Positions 25,939 to 32,887 of a DNA stretch of 33,758 bases are shown here, piece after piece. The notes beneath the pieces are model-generated. The model had not been told where the DNA came from. It was given only the letters and a program-made list of their open reading frames with translations, and made no database searches. The position numbers and the translations under genes were made by a program. The DNA is taken from the NCBI RefSeq assembly GCF_021699195.1, contig NZ_SSXE01000106.1:1-33758 (forward strand). The letters are read 5' to 3'. Source of the stretch: Nonomuraea sp. MG754425. Lineage in GTDB: Bacteria; Actinomycetota; Actinomycetes; Streptosporangiales; Streptosporangiaceae. Within the stretch, counting starts at the first letter, position 1, and each line of letters begins with the position of its first letter.

Positions 25939-27601
25939 TGTGCAACTCTTGCGGGGCCTGAAGGAACGCAGCGGCCAGAGCTATGCTGACCTGTCCCGGA
26001 GGACCTATATCAGCACGTCGACCCTGCACCGCTACTGCACTGGGCGAGGGAAAATCCCGGACGCCGGGCTCGTCACCCGGATCGCCCGGGCCTGCGGAGC
26101 AACCGAGCAGGAAGTTCGGGACGTCGTCCGCGCGTGGACACTCGACGGCGAACTTTCGCCCGCAACCGATGCCGGCGCCGCGAGGGTGACAGAACTGGCA
26201 CCTGCGGAAGAGGACCGCGCGGCCGTCGCGACGATGACGGCGGCGGCTCCGCCGGTCGTGGAGCCGGTCCGCCGGTCCGTGATGGGGGTGGTGGCCAAGG
26301 CGGTAGCCGTGTCGCTGACCGTGGCCCTGGGGACGGTGTCGTCGCAGGCGTCGCCCGAGGCGGCACCGGAGCCGGCACCGGCGGCGGCAGCGCCGCAGTC
26401 GGTGAGCGGCCCTAGCTGGGTAGTGGCGCCGGAGCCGGTGGAGTCGGCCAGGTTCGGTGTGACCATGAACGCGAACACGGGGGAGATGCCGGGGTTCCGG
26501 GTGGGCGCAGTCCGATTCTGGGACAGCCAGACGCGATGGGCGAACCTGGAGCCTCGCCAGGGGGAGTACGACTGGACGGTGGCGGACCGGCTGGTATCGG
26601 CCGCCGGTCGCGCGGGATTACCCGCTCTGTTCGTCATCGGCGGCACGCCGGCGTGGGCGGCGCCCGGAGCGTCGCGCATGGCCTACCCGGAGGGCGCCCG
26701 CGCAGCGGCGCCGGACGATCTGGACCACTGGGAGAGGTTCGTTCGCACACTGGCCGGGCGTTATCGGGGCCGGATGGAAGGCTACGAGCTGTGGCCGGTC
26801 GGCAACGATTCCAGGTTCTACACCGGCGATGTGGCGAGCCTGGTCGAGCTGACACGCCGGGCGAGCCGCGCCATCAAGGAGACCGACCCCGAGGCGATCG
26901 TCGTATGCCCCGGAATGGGCCGGCTGTGGAGCGACGAGGGGCGTGACTTCCTGCGAGAGTTCGCGGTGGCGGGAGGCTACACACACTGCGACGTCGCCAG
27001 CGTCAAGCTGCACCAGCGATCTCCCGCGGACCCGCCGGAGACCATGCTGGCGATCATCGACATCGTCTACCGCACCTTGCACCAGGCGGGGGCGCATCCC
27101 CCGATCTGGAGCACCGGCACGACTCATGACATCGTCCTGGAGCGGCCACTGGACGAGGAGCGCGCGATCGACCACGCGGTGCGCTTCTACCTGACCGGCC
27201 TGTACGGCAGCGGCAGCGGCTACCTGCGGCGCACCTACTTCTACGCCTGGGGCGCCAGGACGCTACCGATCGTCCTGCAGGCCGAGGGCGGTGCGCCTAC
27301 CAGGGCTGCGCTGGCCGTGGAGCGGTTGCAGCGATGGCTCGCCCGTGCCCAGGTGCATGCCTGCGGGCAAGGCGCCGCGATCCGCTTGCCGGCCAACGTG
27401 TGGCAGTGCGAGTTCACCCTGACCGGCGCGGACGGCCGGACCCGCAACGCTGTCCTGCGGTGGACCCATGCCGGTACCGCGTCGACGCCGGCTCCTGCGG
27501 ACGCGGCCCAGGTTCACCGCCTCGATGGGACGTCCACGCCTCTCACACCGGGCGATCTCCTCGACGTCGGCACTCGCCCCGTTCTCGTCACCGGCCCGTA
27601 A
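25928..27601 (+). CDS. XRE-HTH, membrane-anchored protein with pseudo-glycosidase domain
   Basis: 557 residues. Parts: XRE-type helix-turn-helix (about 5-65, SYADLSRRTYISTSTLHRYC); an acidic/Ala linker; one transmembrane segment (about 120-138, VVAKAVAVSLTVALG); a Pro/Ala stalk; and an extracellular TIM-barrel like GH39/GH5 enzymes (about 175-460) with VRFWDSQTRWANLEP and YDWTVADRLV. Active members of this fold have W-N-E-P and T-E at strand ends 4 and 7. Here these read YELWPVGND (Val 291 in place of the acid/base Glu) and PIWSTGTTH (Gly 397 in place of the nucleophile Glu). It is likely a carbohydrate-sensing regulator and not an enzyme. ATG 25928 lacks a good ribosome site, and a GTG/ATG just upstream gives seven more residues. 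Confidence 0.85.
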   Translation: MSTLVQLLRGLKERSGQSYADLSRRTYISTSTLHRYCTGRGKIPDAGLVTRIARACGATEQEVRDVVRAWTLDGELSPATDAGAARVTELAPAEEDRAAVATMTAAAPPVVEPVRRSVMGVVAKAVAVSLTVALGTVSSQASPEAAPEPAPAAAAPQSVSGPSWVVAPEPVESARFGVTMNANTGEMPGFRVGAVRFWDSQTRWANLEPRQGEYDWTVADRLVSAAGRAGLPALFVIGGTPAWAAPGASRMAYPEGARAAAPDDLDHWERFVRTLAGRYRGRMEGYELWPVGNDSRFYTGDVASLVELTRRASRAIKETDPEAIVVCPGMGRLWSDEGRDFLREFAVAGGYTHCDVASVKLHQRSPADPPETMLAIIDIVYRTLHQAGAHPPIWSTGTTHDIVLERPLDEERAIDHAVRFYLTGLYGSGSGYLRRTYFYAWGARTLPIVLQAEGGAPTRAALAVERLQRWLARAQVHACGQGAAIRLPANVWQCEFTLTGADGRTRNAVLRWTHAGTASTPAPADAAQVHRLDGTSTPLTPGDLLDVGTRPVLVTGP

Positions 27602-28176
27602 CGTCGCTCGGGCGCTTCGTCAAGGTCCGGCGCCGAACTGGCGACCTCGATCAATGAGGTGGTGCCTCGGATTCCACACCAGGCGATCTTCTGCCTGGCC
27701 ACGGACCCGCTTTCCTGAAAGTCATGCAGGCCGAGGGATTCGTAGACGGCCTCGGTCGCCGTGCCGCGCAGGACGTTCACGCGGGCGATGCCCGCGGCGC
27801 GGGCGTTACGCAGCAGTTCGACCTTGAGAACCTGCTCCACCCACGGCTCGTGGGTCGGCTCCACCCAGGTCACGACGTCACGTGGGATCTCGCCGGTCGG
27901 GTCGATGACCGAGATGCCGACGGCCTCGTCGCCCTCGCACGCCACGACGACGAGGCTCTCGTCGCGGATCGTGAAGGGCATGACGTCGATGCCGCCGCAA
28001 ATCATGGCGGATTGAAGAAGGTCGCCGACCGCCATGGCGAGCCGCGTCGACCGGGTATGGCGATCCGCGAGATTCGGGAAATGGTAGGTGGCGGCGGCCG
28101 CACGGTGCCTGAGGGTCCCGTAGGCGTCGGCGTCGAAGCCGGTCAGGTCGTAATGCCGGTCCTGTCGGCTGTTCAT
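27514..28176 (-). CDS. Unrecognised 220-residue protein, GNAT-like C-terminal pattern
   Basis: Starts at ATG 28176 with GGAG nine bases upstream. The middle (SLVVVACEGDEAVGISVIDP) and the stretch ending VNVLRGTATEAVYESLGLHD have the strand-helix pattern and the final YESLGL element seen in GNAT acetyltransferases, but the acetyl-CoA loop (Q/RxxGxG/A) is not convincing. Function is therefore left open. The last about 30 residues are Arg/Ser-rich and their codons overlap, antisense, the 3' end of the XRE/pseudo-glycosidase gene by 88 bases. Upstream is a promoter motif identical in layout to that of the alkylation-repair operon, so it is probably co-regulated with DNA repair. Confidence 0.65.
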   Translation of the reverse strand: MNSRQDRHYDLTGFDADAYGTLRHRAAAATYHFPNLADRHTRSTRLAMAVGDLLQSAMICGGIDVMPFTIRDESLVVVACEGDEAVGISVIDPTGEIPRDVVTWVEPTHEPWVEQVLKVELLRNARAAGIARVNVLRGTATEAVYESLGLHDFQESGSVARQKIAWCGIRGTTSLIEVASSAPDLDEAPERRYGPVTRTGRVPTSRRSPGVRGVDVPSRR

Positions 28177-28298
28177 TCGTGCATTCTCCGCGCGCCCGGG
28201 TTGTGACAGAGGTGCCCGCGGCCGCCGGGCGCGGGGCGGCCGCGGGCATGCTGAGCCGACTGATGTCGGCCACGCCGGGTGGTTTGCTCCCGGCATCT

Positions 28299-28330
28299 GG
28301 AAGACGCCGGGTCGGGCGGAAACGTGAGAT
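28299..28330 (-). promoter_or_regulatory. Candidate ECF-sigma promoter, copy 2
   Basis: The minus strand reads ATCTCACGTT, then 14 bases, then CGTCTTCC. It shares both half-sites and exact spacing with the sequence at 32779-32810. The downstream CGTC element is the usual -10 core of ECF sigma promoters. It lies between the tag stop and the 220-residue protein gene, about 120 bases before that start codon. Confidence 0.6.
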
Positions 28331-28375
28331 GCGGTCTTTCGGGGCCGCCGGCTTGGGAGGGGCCCGCGGGCCGTT

Positions 28376-28984
28376 TCACGAGGTCCAGATGCCGGAGCTG
28401 CCCCGTCGGTGCGAGCCGACCAGGTGGGTGTCGACGATGCCGATCGCCTCCATGAGGGCGTACATGGTGGTCGGGCCGACGAAGGCGAATCCGCGCCGGC
28501 GCAACTCCCGCGAGAGGGCGAGCGATTCGGCGGACTGGGTGGGGATCTCGGCGAAGGTCCGGGGACGTGGCGTGGCTTCGGGTCGGAAGGACCACACGAG
28601 TGCTGCCAGGCCCATCTCCTCGCGCAGCCTGATGGTGGCGCGGGCGTTGGTGAGGGTCGCCTCGATCTTCCGCCGGTTGCGGACGATGCCGGTGTCGGCC
28701 ATCAGCCGCTCCACGTCGGCATCGGTGTACGCGGCGACCGCGTCGGGGCGGAAACCGGCGAAGGCCGTACGGAACGCGGGCCGCTTGCGCAGGATCGTCG
28801 CCCAGGACAGGCCCGCCTGAAAACCTTCGAGGCAGACGCGTTCGTAAACGCCGTGCTCGTCGGTGACCGGCATGCCCCACTCGCTGTCGTAGTAGTCGCG
28901 CAGCGACGGCGAGGCGGCCGCCCACGCGGGGCGGGCCAGGCCGTCCTCGCCGATCACGACCCCGGCGTCGGTGCCGGTGGTCAT
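28376..28984 (-). CDS. tag: DNA-3-methyladenine glycosylase I (Tag family), zinc site missing
   Basis: A 202-residue base-excision enzyme that removes 3-methyladenine from DNA, last gene of the alkylation operon. Family motifs: YYDSEWGMPV, CLEGFQAGLSWATILRKRPA, TGIVRNRRKIEA, GFAFVGPTTMYALMEAIGIV, DTHLVGSH. The E. coli enzyme binds zinc through C4, H17, H175 and C179. Here the matching positions read Pro (ARPAWA), Tyr (DYYDSEWG), His (DTHL) and Ser (VGSH), so only one ligand remains and the protein is probably zinc-free. The ATG overlaps the alkB stop (ATGA). The active-site Glu and aromatic pocket segments are kept, so glycosylase function is still expected. Confidence 0.93.
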   Translation of the reverse strand: MTTGTDAGVVIGEDGLARPAWAAASPSLRDYYDSEWGMPVTDEHGVYERVCLEGFQAGLSWATILRKRPAFRTAFAGFRPDAVAAYTDADVERLMADTGIVRNRRKIEATLTNARATIRLREEMGLAALVWSFRPEATPRPRTFAEIPTQSAESLALSRELRRRGFAFVGPTTMYALMEAIGIVDTHLVGSHRRGSSGIWTS

Positions 28985-29640
28985 CCGTCGAGCCCCGTCA
29001 TGCGCATGGTGATGTTGATCCGGCCGTGGCCGAGGCCGCAGCCTTCGGGGGCGGTGTTCGTGTGCACCTTGGTGACACCGTGGTAGGCCAGTCGGGAGGG
29101 TCCGCCGAAGACGAACAGGTCGCCGGAGGCCAGCACCAGGTCGGTGTACGGCCGGCCCCGGCTTTCGGTGTTGCCGAAGCGGAAGGTGCAGGTGTCGCCG
29201 ACGGACAGGGAGACGACCGGGGCGCAGGAGGTCTCGTCCTTGTCCTGGTGCATGCCCATGCGGGCGTTCGCATCGTAGTAGTTCACCAGCGCGGTGTCGG
29301 GCGTGTAGGCCCGGACGGTGTCCGGGTCGTGGCCGGTGTCCTGGAGGGCGCGCCGTCCCAGGCGGATCATCCAGTCGGGGAAGGGCAGGACGCGGGCGCC
29401 GTTCACGTCGGTGGCCTCCCGGGTGTAGGCGTACGGCTGCCAGTGCCGGCCCAGGCAGACGGTCCGCACGGACATCTCGTGCCCGCGGACCTTCGCGGCC
29501 CGGAGGGGGACGGGGCCGCGTGCCCAGGCGTGGAACTGGTCCGCGATCCACCGCTGCTGGTCGGGTGTCAGCCACGAGCGGATCAGGGTGGCTCCCGGGG
29601 CGATCCGCCCGTCCGGGAGTTCCGGGGTGAACAGCGTCAT
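28981..29640 (-). CDS. alkB: AlkB-type DNA dealkylase (2OG-Fe(II) dioxygenase)
   Basis: 219 residues. It removes methyl groups such as 1-methyladenine and 3-methylcytosine from DNA by oxidative demethylation, using 2-oxoglutarate, O2 and iron. Visible: substrate-side LPFPDWM; NYYDANARMGMHQDKDE, where HQD is the HxD iron motif; the second strand DTCTFRF; distal iron His in SRLAYHGV; and the NxxxR/RxxxxxR-type 2OG site GRINITMRM. Start ATG 29640 overlaps the stop of the preceding gene (ATGA), which removes the longer upstream frame from consideration. Fifth to eighth genes of the operon are translationally coupled, so AlkB and Tag would be made together. Confidence 0.95.
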   Translation of the reverse strand: MTLFTPELPDGRIAPGATLIRSWLTPDQQRWIADQFHAWARGPVPLRAAKVRGHEMSVRTVCLGRHWQPYAYTREATDVNGARVLPFPDWMIRLGRRALQDTGHDPDTVRAYTPDTALVNYYDANARMGMHQDKDETSCAPVVSLSVGDTCTFRFGNTESRGRPYTDLVLASGDLFVFGGPSRLAYHGVTKVHTNTAPEGCGLGHGRINITMRMTGLDG

Positions 29641-30119
29641 CGTTCCTCCGCCACGTGCCAGGTGGTGCCGTCGGCGCTCGCGCCGGCCAGGCCGTACAGC
29701 CGGGCAGGTCCGACGAGTGCGAGGGTGCGCGGGTCGCCGACGACGGCGGTCGCCAGGGTGCGGGCGGGGCGCCACGCGGTCGACCACAGCAGCCGCCTGG
29801 TCATCTGCGCCCACCCCGTCGCGGGCCCGGTCATCACCCACAGGTCGGGACCGGCGGCGGCGAACCTGGTCGCGAAACGCAGCCAGGAGGCCCCGGTCTC
29901 GGGCCAGGCGATGGTGTCGAGCACGTCGCCGCCCGCGCGCTCCCAGGCCGCGGCGATCAGCCGGGCGGTCGCGAGGGCGCCGGGGGTACGGCCCGAGCCG
30001 ACCACGACGCTCCGGGCCCGCCGATCGCGCGCCATGCTGACGAGGGCCGCGACCTCGGCGTCCGTCACCGTCGCGTCCGCGTCGTCACTCGCCGATGTCA
30101 TCAGCAAGGGGCTGTTCAT
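29637..30119 (-). CDS. Unknown protein in the alkylation-repair operon
   Basis: 160 residues, no recognised family. The ATG at 30119 has GGAG at good spacing; the start lies 35 bases inside the preceding Ada-like gene, and its stop overlaps the alkB start. The sequence has alternating strands and helices with a glycine turn (ARSVVVGSGRTPGALATARL) and TGPATGWAQMTRRLLWSTAW, compatible with a Rossmann-like or nucleotide-binding fold. The end (LVGPARLYGLAGASADGTTW) resembles nothing I can name. Placement among six repair genes suggests a role in DNA alkylation repair or its regulation. That is inference only. Confidence 0.7.
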   Translation of the reverse strand: MNSPLLMTSASDDADATVTDAEVAALVSMARDRRARSVVVGSGRTPGALATARLIAAAWERAGGDVLDTIAWPETGASWLRFATRFAAAGPDLWVMTGPATGWAQMTRRLLWSTAWRPARTLATAVVGDPRTLALVGPARLYGLAGASADGTTWHVAEER

Positions 30120-30396
30120 CGTTCTCCGTTCTCCGTGCGCTCTTCCACTGCTGGAAACGGTCGTGGCAGCAGGCTCCGCAGGGGCGGAACCCGGCCGCGA
30201 TCGCGGTGGCCTCGTCGGCGAAGAAGACCCGGTGCTTCGCATAGCCGCCGCGGGCGACGGCGCGCAGCGCGGCGAGGCAGTCGAGCCGTCCGTAGATCCT
30301 CGACCGGCGATGGCCGCCCCACAGCCCTTTGACCGCTGACCGGTAGGGGCGGCCGTCCACGCCGAGGAGGGTGTAGGTCTTGGCCGCCTCGCTCAC
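30085..30396 (-). CDS. Ada-like metal-binding domain protein (stand-alone)
   Basis: 103 residues resembling the zinc domain of Ada, the methylphosphotriester-repair and sensor module. The pattern RIYGRLDC ... YAKHRVFFADEATAIAAGFR and PCGACC matches the Ada zinc region, but where Ada has Cys-x3-Cys (first Cys is both zinc ligand and methyl acceptor) this protein has Gly-x3-Cys (YGRLDC). Phosphotriester transfer by the classical route is therefore unlikely. It lacks the AraC-type DNA-binding and methyltransferase parts of full Ada; the neighbouring sigma and ogt genes may supply those functions separately. The GTG start overlaps the oxygenase stop (GTGA). Confidence 0.85.
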   Translation of the reverse strand: MSEAAKTYTLLGVDGRPYRSAVKGLWGGHRRSRIYGRLDCLAALRAVARGGYAKHRVFFADEATAIAAGFRPCGACCHDRFQQWKSARRTENDEQPLADDIGE

Positions 30397-31109
30397 GCGG
30401 CGTCGTGGAAGACGAGGGCCAGGGTGTGCCGCTCACCGGACCTGATGGCCGAGACGCCGTGCCGTACGGGTGCGGCCGACCAGCCCCGGGCGGATCTGAC
30501 GGGCCGGTCGCGGGTGGTGAAAAGGTAGCCGTGGCCGTGCGGCAGCAGCGTGGCGGTGCCGCGGGACTGGGCGCGTGGCCGCTGCTCCAGCAGCAGGAAC
30601 TCGCCCCCGGTGTGGTCCACGCCGGGCTCGTTGAGGTTGATCACGACCTGCAGCGGGAACACGAGATCGCCGTACAGGTCGCGATGCAGGGCGTTCCAGT
30701 CCTTGTGCCCGTAGCGGAGCAGGATCGCCGTCGACCTCGTCTGGCCCGCGTCGTGGCACATCTGGAGCCACTCGTCGAGCGTGTCGGGCCACGGCGCGGG
30801 CCGTCCGAGCTTGGTCCACCAGTCGCGGGCGATCGGCAGCAGCCTGGGGTAGAGCGCCTGCTTGAGCCGCTCGATCGGCTCCGGGTACGGCGTGCGGAAG
30901 TAGCGGTACTCCCCCTCGCCGAAGCGGTGCCTGCCCATGTCGACGGTGCTACGGAACAGGTCGTCCTTCCCGAACAGCTCCCTGATCTCCACGGTCTCTT
31001 CCGGGGCGAGCAGGCGCGGCAGGAGTGCTCCGCCGTACTCGTCGATCTCGGTCGTGATCGCCGCCCAGTCTCCGGACTCGACGCGATCACGCCATCGGTC
31101 TGTGCTCAT
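30393..31109 (-). CDS. DUF2086-type 2OG-Fe(II) oxygenase
   Basis: 238 residues. Matches the family annotated as oxygenases acting on damaged DNA (PF09859/COG3826). N-terminal GGALLPRLLAPEETVEIREL; DMGRHRFGEGEYRYF; a long helical middle; then the iron motif HRDLYGD (HxD), GGEFLLLEQRPRAQSRGTAT, and a distal His in VRHGVSAIRSGERHTLALVF with Arg for 2-oxoglutarate. A second dioxygenase besides AlkB in the same operon suggests repair of a wider lesion range or of RNA/nucleotides. ATG 31109 overlaps the upstream methyltransferase stop (ATGA). Substrate not deducible. Confidence 0.92.
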   Translation of the reverse strand: MSTDRWRDRVESGDWAAITTEIDEYGGALLPRLLAPEETVEIRELFGKDDLFRSTVDMGRHRFGEGEYRYFRTPYPEPIERLKQALYPRLLPIARDWWTKLGRPAPWPDTLDEWLQMCHDAGQTRSTAILLRYGHKDWNALHRDLYGDLVFPLQVVINLNEPGVDHTGGEFLLLEQRPRAQSRGTATLLPHGHGYLFTTRDRPVRSARGWSAAPVRHGVSAIRSGERHTLALVFHDAA

Positions 31110-31723
31110 GCCGCGGCCTCCAGGTCCAGGAGCAGGGTTTTGGCCTCCAGGCCGCCGACGTATCCGCCGGGCGTGCCGTCGGTGCGCAGCACACGGTGGC
31201 AGGGGACGACGATCGGCAGCGGGTTGGTGGCGCAGGCGGTGCCGACTGCGCGGACGGCCTTGGGATTGCCGACGAGTTCGGCCATGTCGCGGTAGCTGCG
31301 GGTCTGGCCGTAGGCGATCTCAGGCAGGTGCGTCTGCACGAGGCGCCGGAATCCGTGTGACAGGGACAGGTCCAGCCGCACGTCGAAGACCTGGCGGCGG
31401 CGGGTGAAGTACTCGTCGATCTCGCGGGCCGCCACGTCCAGCCGCTTGGGGGAGCGCAGGATGCGCGAGCTGATCTTCTGGCTGAGGGTTTCCAGGACCC
31501 GGTCGTGGTCCTCGCGGGCGAACGCCACGCGGACCAGTCCCTCGGGGGTGGCGGCGAGCAGCAGGGTGCCGACGGGCGAGTCGATGGTGGTGTAGGCGAC
31601 GTCGACCAGGCCGGCCTGCTCGGCCTCCTGCTCCAGCCGGTGGTGGAGGCGGGCGAGCGCGTCGGCGTCCACGGGCGTCGACAGCAGGGCGGACAGGTCG
31701 TCATCGTGGCGGATGTCGTTCAT
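31106..31723 (-). CDS. ogt: Methylated-DNA-protein cysteine methyltransferase 2
   Basis: A 205-residue suicide repair protein that takes the methyl group from O6-methylguanine. The active-site motif is IVVPCHRVLR (Cys about 175), with the helix-turn-helix TRSYRDMAELVGNPKAVRAV and the asparagine-hinge TACATNPLP. The N-terminal 45 residues (LSALLSTPVDADALARLHHR) are an extra segment not found in short Ogt proteins, and the ribonuclease-H-like domain follows. The ATG is preceded by GAGGAG and overlaps the sigma-factor stop (ATGA), so its translation is tied to that of the sigma factor. It is the second of two paralogues in the operon. Confidence 0.95.
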   Translation of the reverse strand: MNDIRHDDDLSALLSTPVDADALARLHHRLEQEAEQAGLVDVAYTTIDSPVGTLLLAATPEGLVRVAFAREDHDRVLETLSQKISSRILRSPKRLDVAAREIDEYFTRRRQVFDVRLDLSLSHGFRRLVQTHLPEIAYGQTRSYRDMAELVGNPKAVRAVGTACATNPLPIVVPCHRVLRTDGTPGGYVGGLEAKTLLLDLEAAA

Positions 31724-32223
31724 GACGATGCTCCTCTCGTGATCGCGCCCGGATGGTTCTTCCTGAGGTTCTTGAGCCCGTCGGCGGCGGCTCTCCTGGC
31801 CGCCTCGACGGTGCCGCCGAGGATCTGCGCGATCTCGGCGTACGGCAGGCCGGCCACGTAGCGGTAGGCGATGGCCTGGCGTTGCTTGGCCGGGAGCGCT
31901 TTCACCGCGGCCCACAGGTCGGCGTCGGCGGAGCCCGGAAGGTCGCCACCCGCCGGTGTCTCCGGCACCTCGCCGACGGGCAGGGGATTGCGCTTGGCGA
32001 CGCGCAGCACGTCGATCGCCTTGCGGTGGGCGATCGTCACGAGCCAGGCTTCCACGTTCGCCGTCTCGGGCAGGTCGGGATAGGCGCGCAGGGCGGACAG
32101 GAACGTCTCCGACCAGGCGTCGTCCGCGTCGTGCGGGCCAAGGAGAACCCGGCAGACGCGCAGCACGGTAGCGCCGTGCCGCGCGACCACGTTCTCGAAC
32201 GGTTCCTTCATATCCCATCCCAT
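31720..32223 (-). CDS. ECF-type RNA polymerase sigma factor
   Basis: 167 residues. Region 2 is visible as RHGATVLRVCRVLLGPHDAD and AWSETFLSALRAYPDLPE, then AWLVTIAHRKAIDVLR. Region 4 is ALPAKQRQAIAYRYVAGLPY followed by AEIAQILGGTVEAARRAAAD. ATG 32223 or ATG 32211 can start it; the former is used, with GGAAGG upstream. It lies between two methyltransferase genes, 20 bases after the first and overlapping the second. No anti-sigma gene is present, so control must come from elsewhere, perhaps from methylation of a partner protein or from transcription itself. Most likely drives the promoters at 32779-32810 and 28299-28330. Confidence 0.93.
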   Translation of the reverse strand: MGWDMKEPFENVVARHGATVLRVCRVLLGPHDADDAWSETFLSALRAYPDLPETANVEAWLVTIAHRKAIDVLRVAKRNPLPVGEVPETPAGGDLPGSADADLWAAVKALPAKQRQAIAYRYVAGLPYAEIAQILGGTVEAARRAAADGLKNLRKNHPGAITRGASS

Positions 32224-32243
32224 CGGCAAACGTGACCTTCCGG

Positions 32244-32756
32244 TCAGAACAGCCGTCCGGCGCTGACGTCGGCCGATTCCTCGAGTTCCAGCAGCGTCCG
32301 CTTGCGCTTGAGTCCACCGGCGTATCCGGTGAGGGAACCATGGGAGCCGACGACACGGTGGCACGGCACGAAGACGCACAGCGGGTTCGCGCCCACGGCC
32401 GCTCCGACCTTCTGCGCGAGCGCCCGGTCTCCGAGTTCTTCGGCGATCCGGCCGTAGGTGGTCGTGTCACCGCATTGAATGCGCTTCACGATCTCCCAGA
32501 CGGCGTGCTGGAACGCGTCGCCCTCAGCGGCGAGCGGGAGGTCGAAGTTCCTGCGCTCGCCCGCCAGGTACTGGCGCAACTGCCGGGCGGCCTCGCTCAG
32601 CAGCCTGTCTGCGGGCTCTGTCACCTCGGGGCCGAACGCCTCCTGCGCCGGCCGGCGGACGTGGTGCCGGAAGTACAGGCCAGTGATCGCCTCGCCCTTC
32701 GCGACGAGCGTGACCGGGCCGAGGCGGGTTTCGATCACGAGGTGCCGGGTGCTCAT
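32244..32756 (-). CDS. ogt: Methylated-DNA-protein cysteine methyltransferase 1
   Basis: 170 residues, first gene of the operon. Active-site VFVPCHRVVGSHG, helix-turn-helix TTTYGRIAEELGDRALAQKV, Asn hinge VGANPLCVF, and wing GYAGGLKRKRTLLELE. It is a standard-length O6-alkylguanine repair protein acting on DNA in the cytoplasm. ATG 32756 has GAAGGGA upstream; the open frame runs 22 codons further through the leader but would start inside the promoter. Only 20 bases separate its stop from the sigma-factor start. Having two such proteins, one with an extra N-terminal segment, suggests that one repairs and the other may also signal. Confidence 0.95.
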   Translation of the reverse strand: MSTRHLVIETRLGPVTLVAKGEAITGLYFRHHVRRPAQEAFGPEVTEPADRLLSEAARQLRQYLAGERRNFDLPLAAEGDAFQHAVWEIVKRIQCGDTTTYGRIAEELGDRALAQKVGAAVGANPLCVFVPCHRVVGSHGSLTGYAGGLKRKRTLLELEESADVSAGRLF

Positions 32757-32778
32757 CTGTGTATCCCTTCTTCTGCCT

Positions 32779-32810
32779 GGTAGACGTACGCCACCGGCCG
32801 AACGTGAGAT
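32779..32810 (-). promoter_or_regulatory. Candidate ECF-sigma promoter, copy 1 (operon promoter)
   Basis: The minus strand reads ATCTCACGTT, 14 bases, CGTCTACC, placed about 23 bases before the first methyltransferase start codon. The layout is the same as at 28299-28330: 10 of 10 bases match in the upstream block and 7 of 8 in the downstream block, with equal spacing. It is the obvious candidate for autoregulation by the sigma factor encoded as the second gene. Confidence 0.7.
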
Positions 32811-32887
32811 CCCAGATGGCAACCCTCGCAGGTGTGGCCTAACGTCGTCGGACGGTTACGTTGAGTGGGTGCCAGGCGGGCAGTGGG

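Noticed and set aside
28376..29575. A 399-residue frame running from inside alkB into tag
   Set aside because: The upstream half is an out-of-frame reading of alkB; tag starts at 28984 in an ATGA overlap.
29638..29841. Upstream extension of the AlkB frame to position 29841
   Set aside because: Arg/Pro-rich and lacks AlkB features; ATG 29640 overlaps the previous stop and begins a typical N-terminus.
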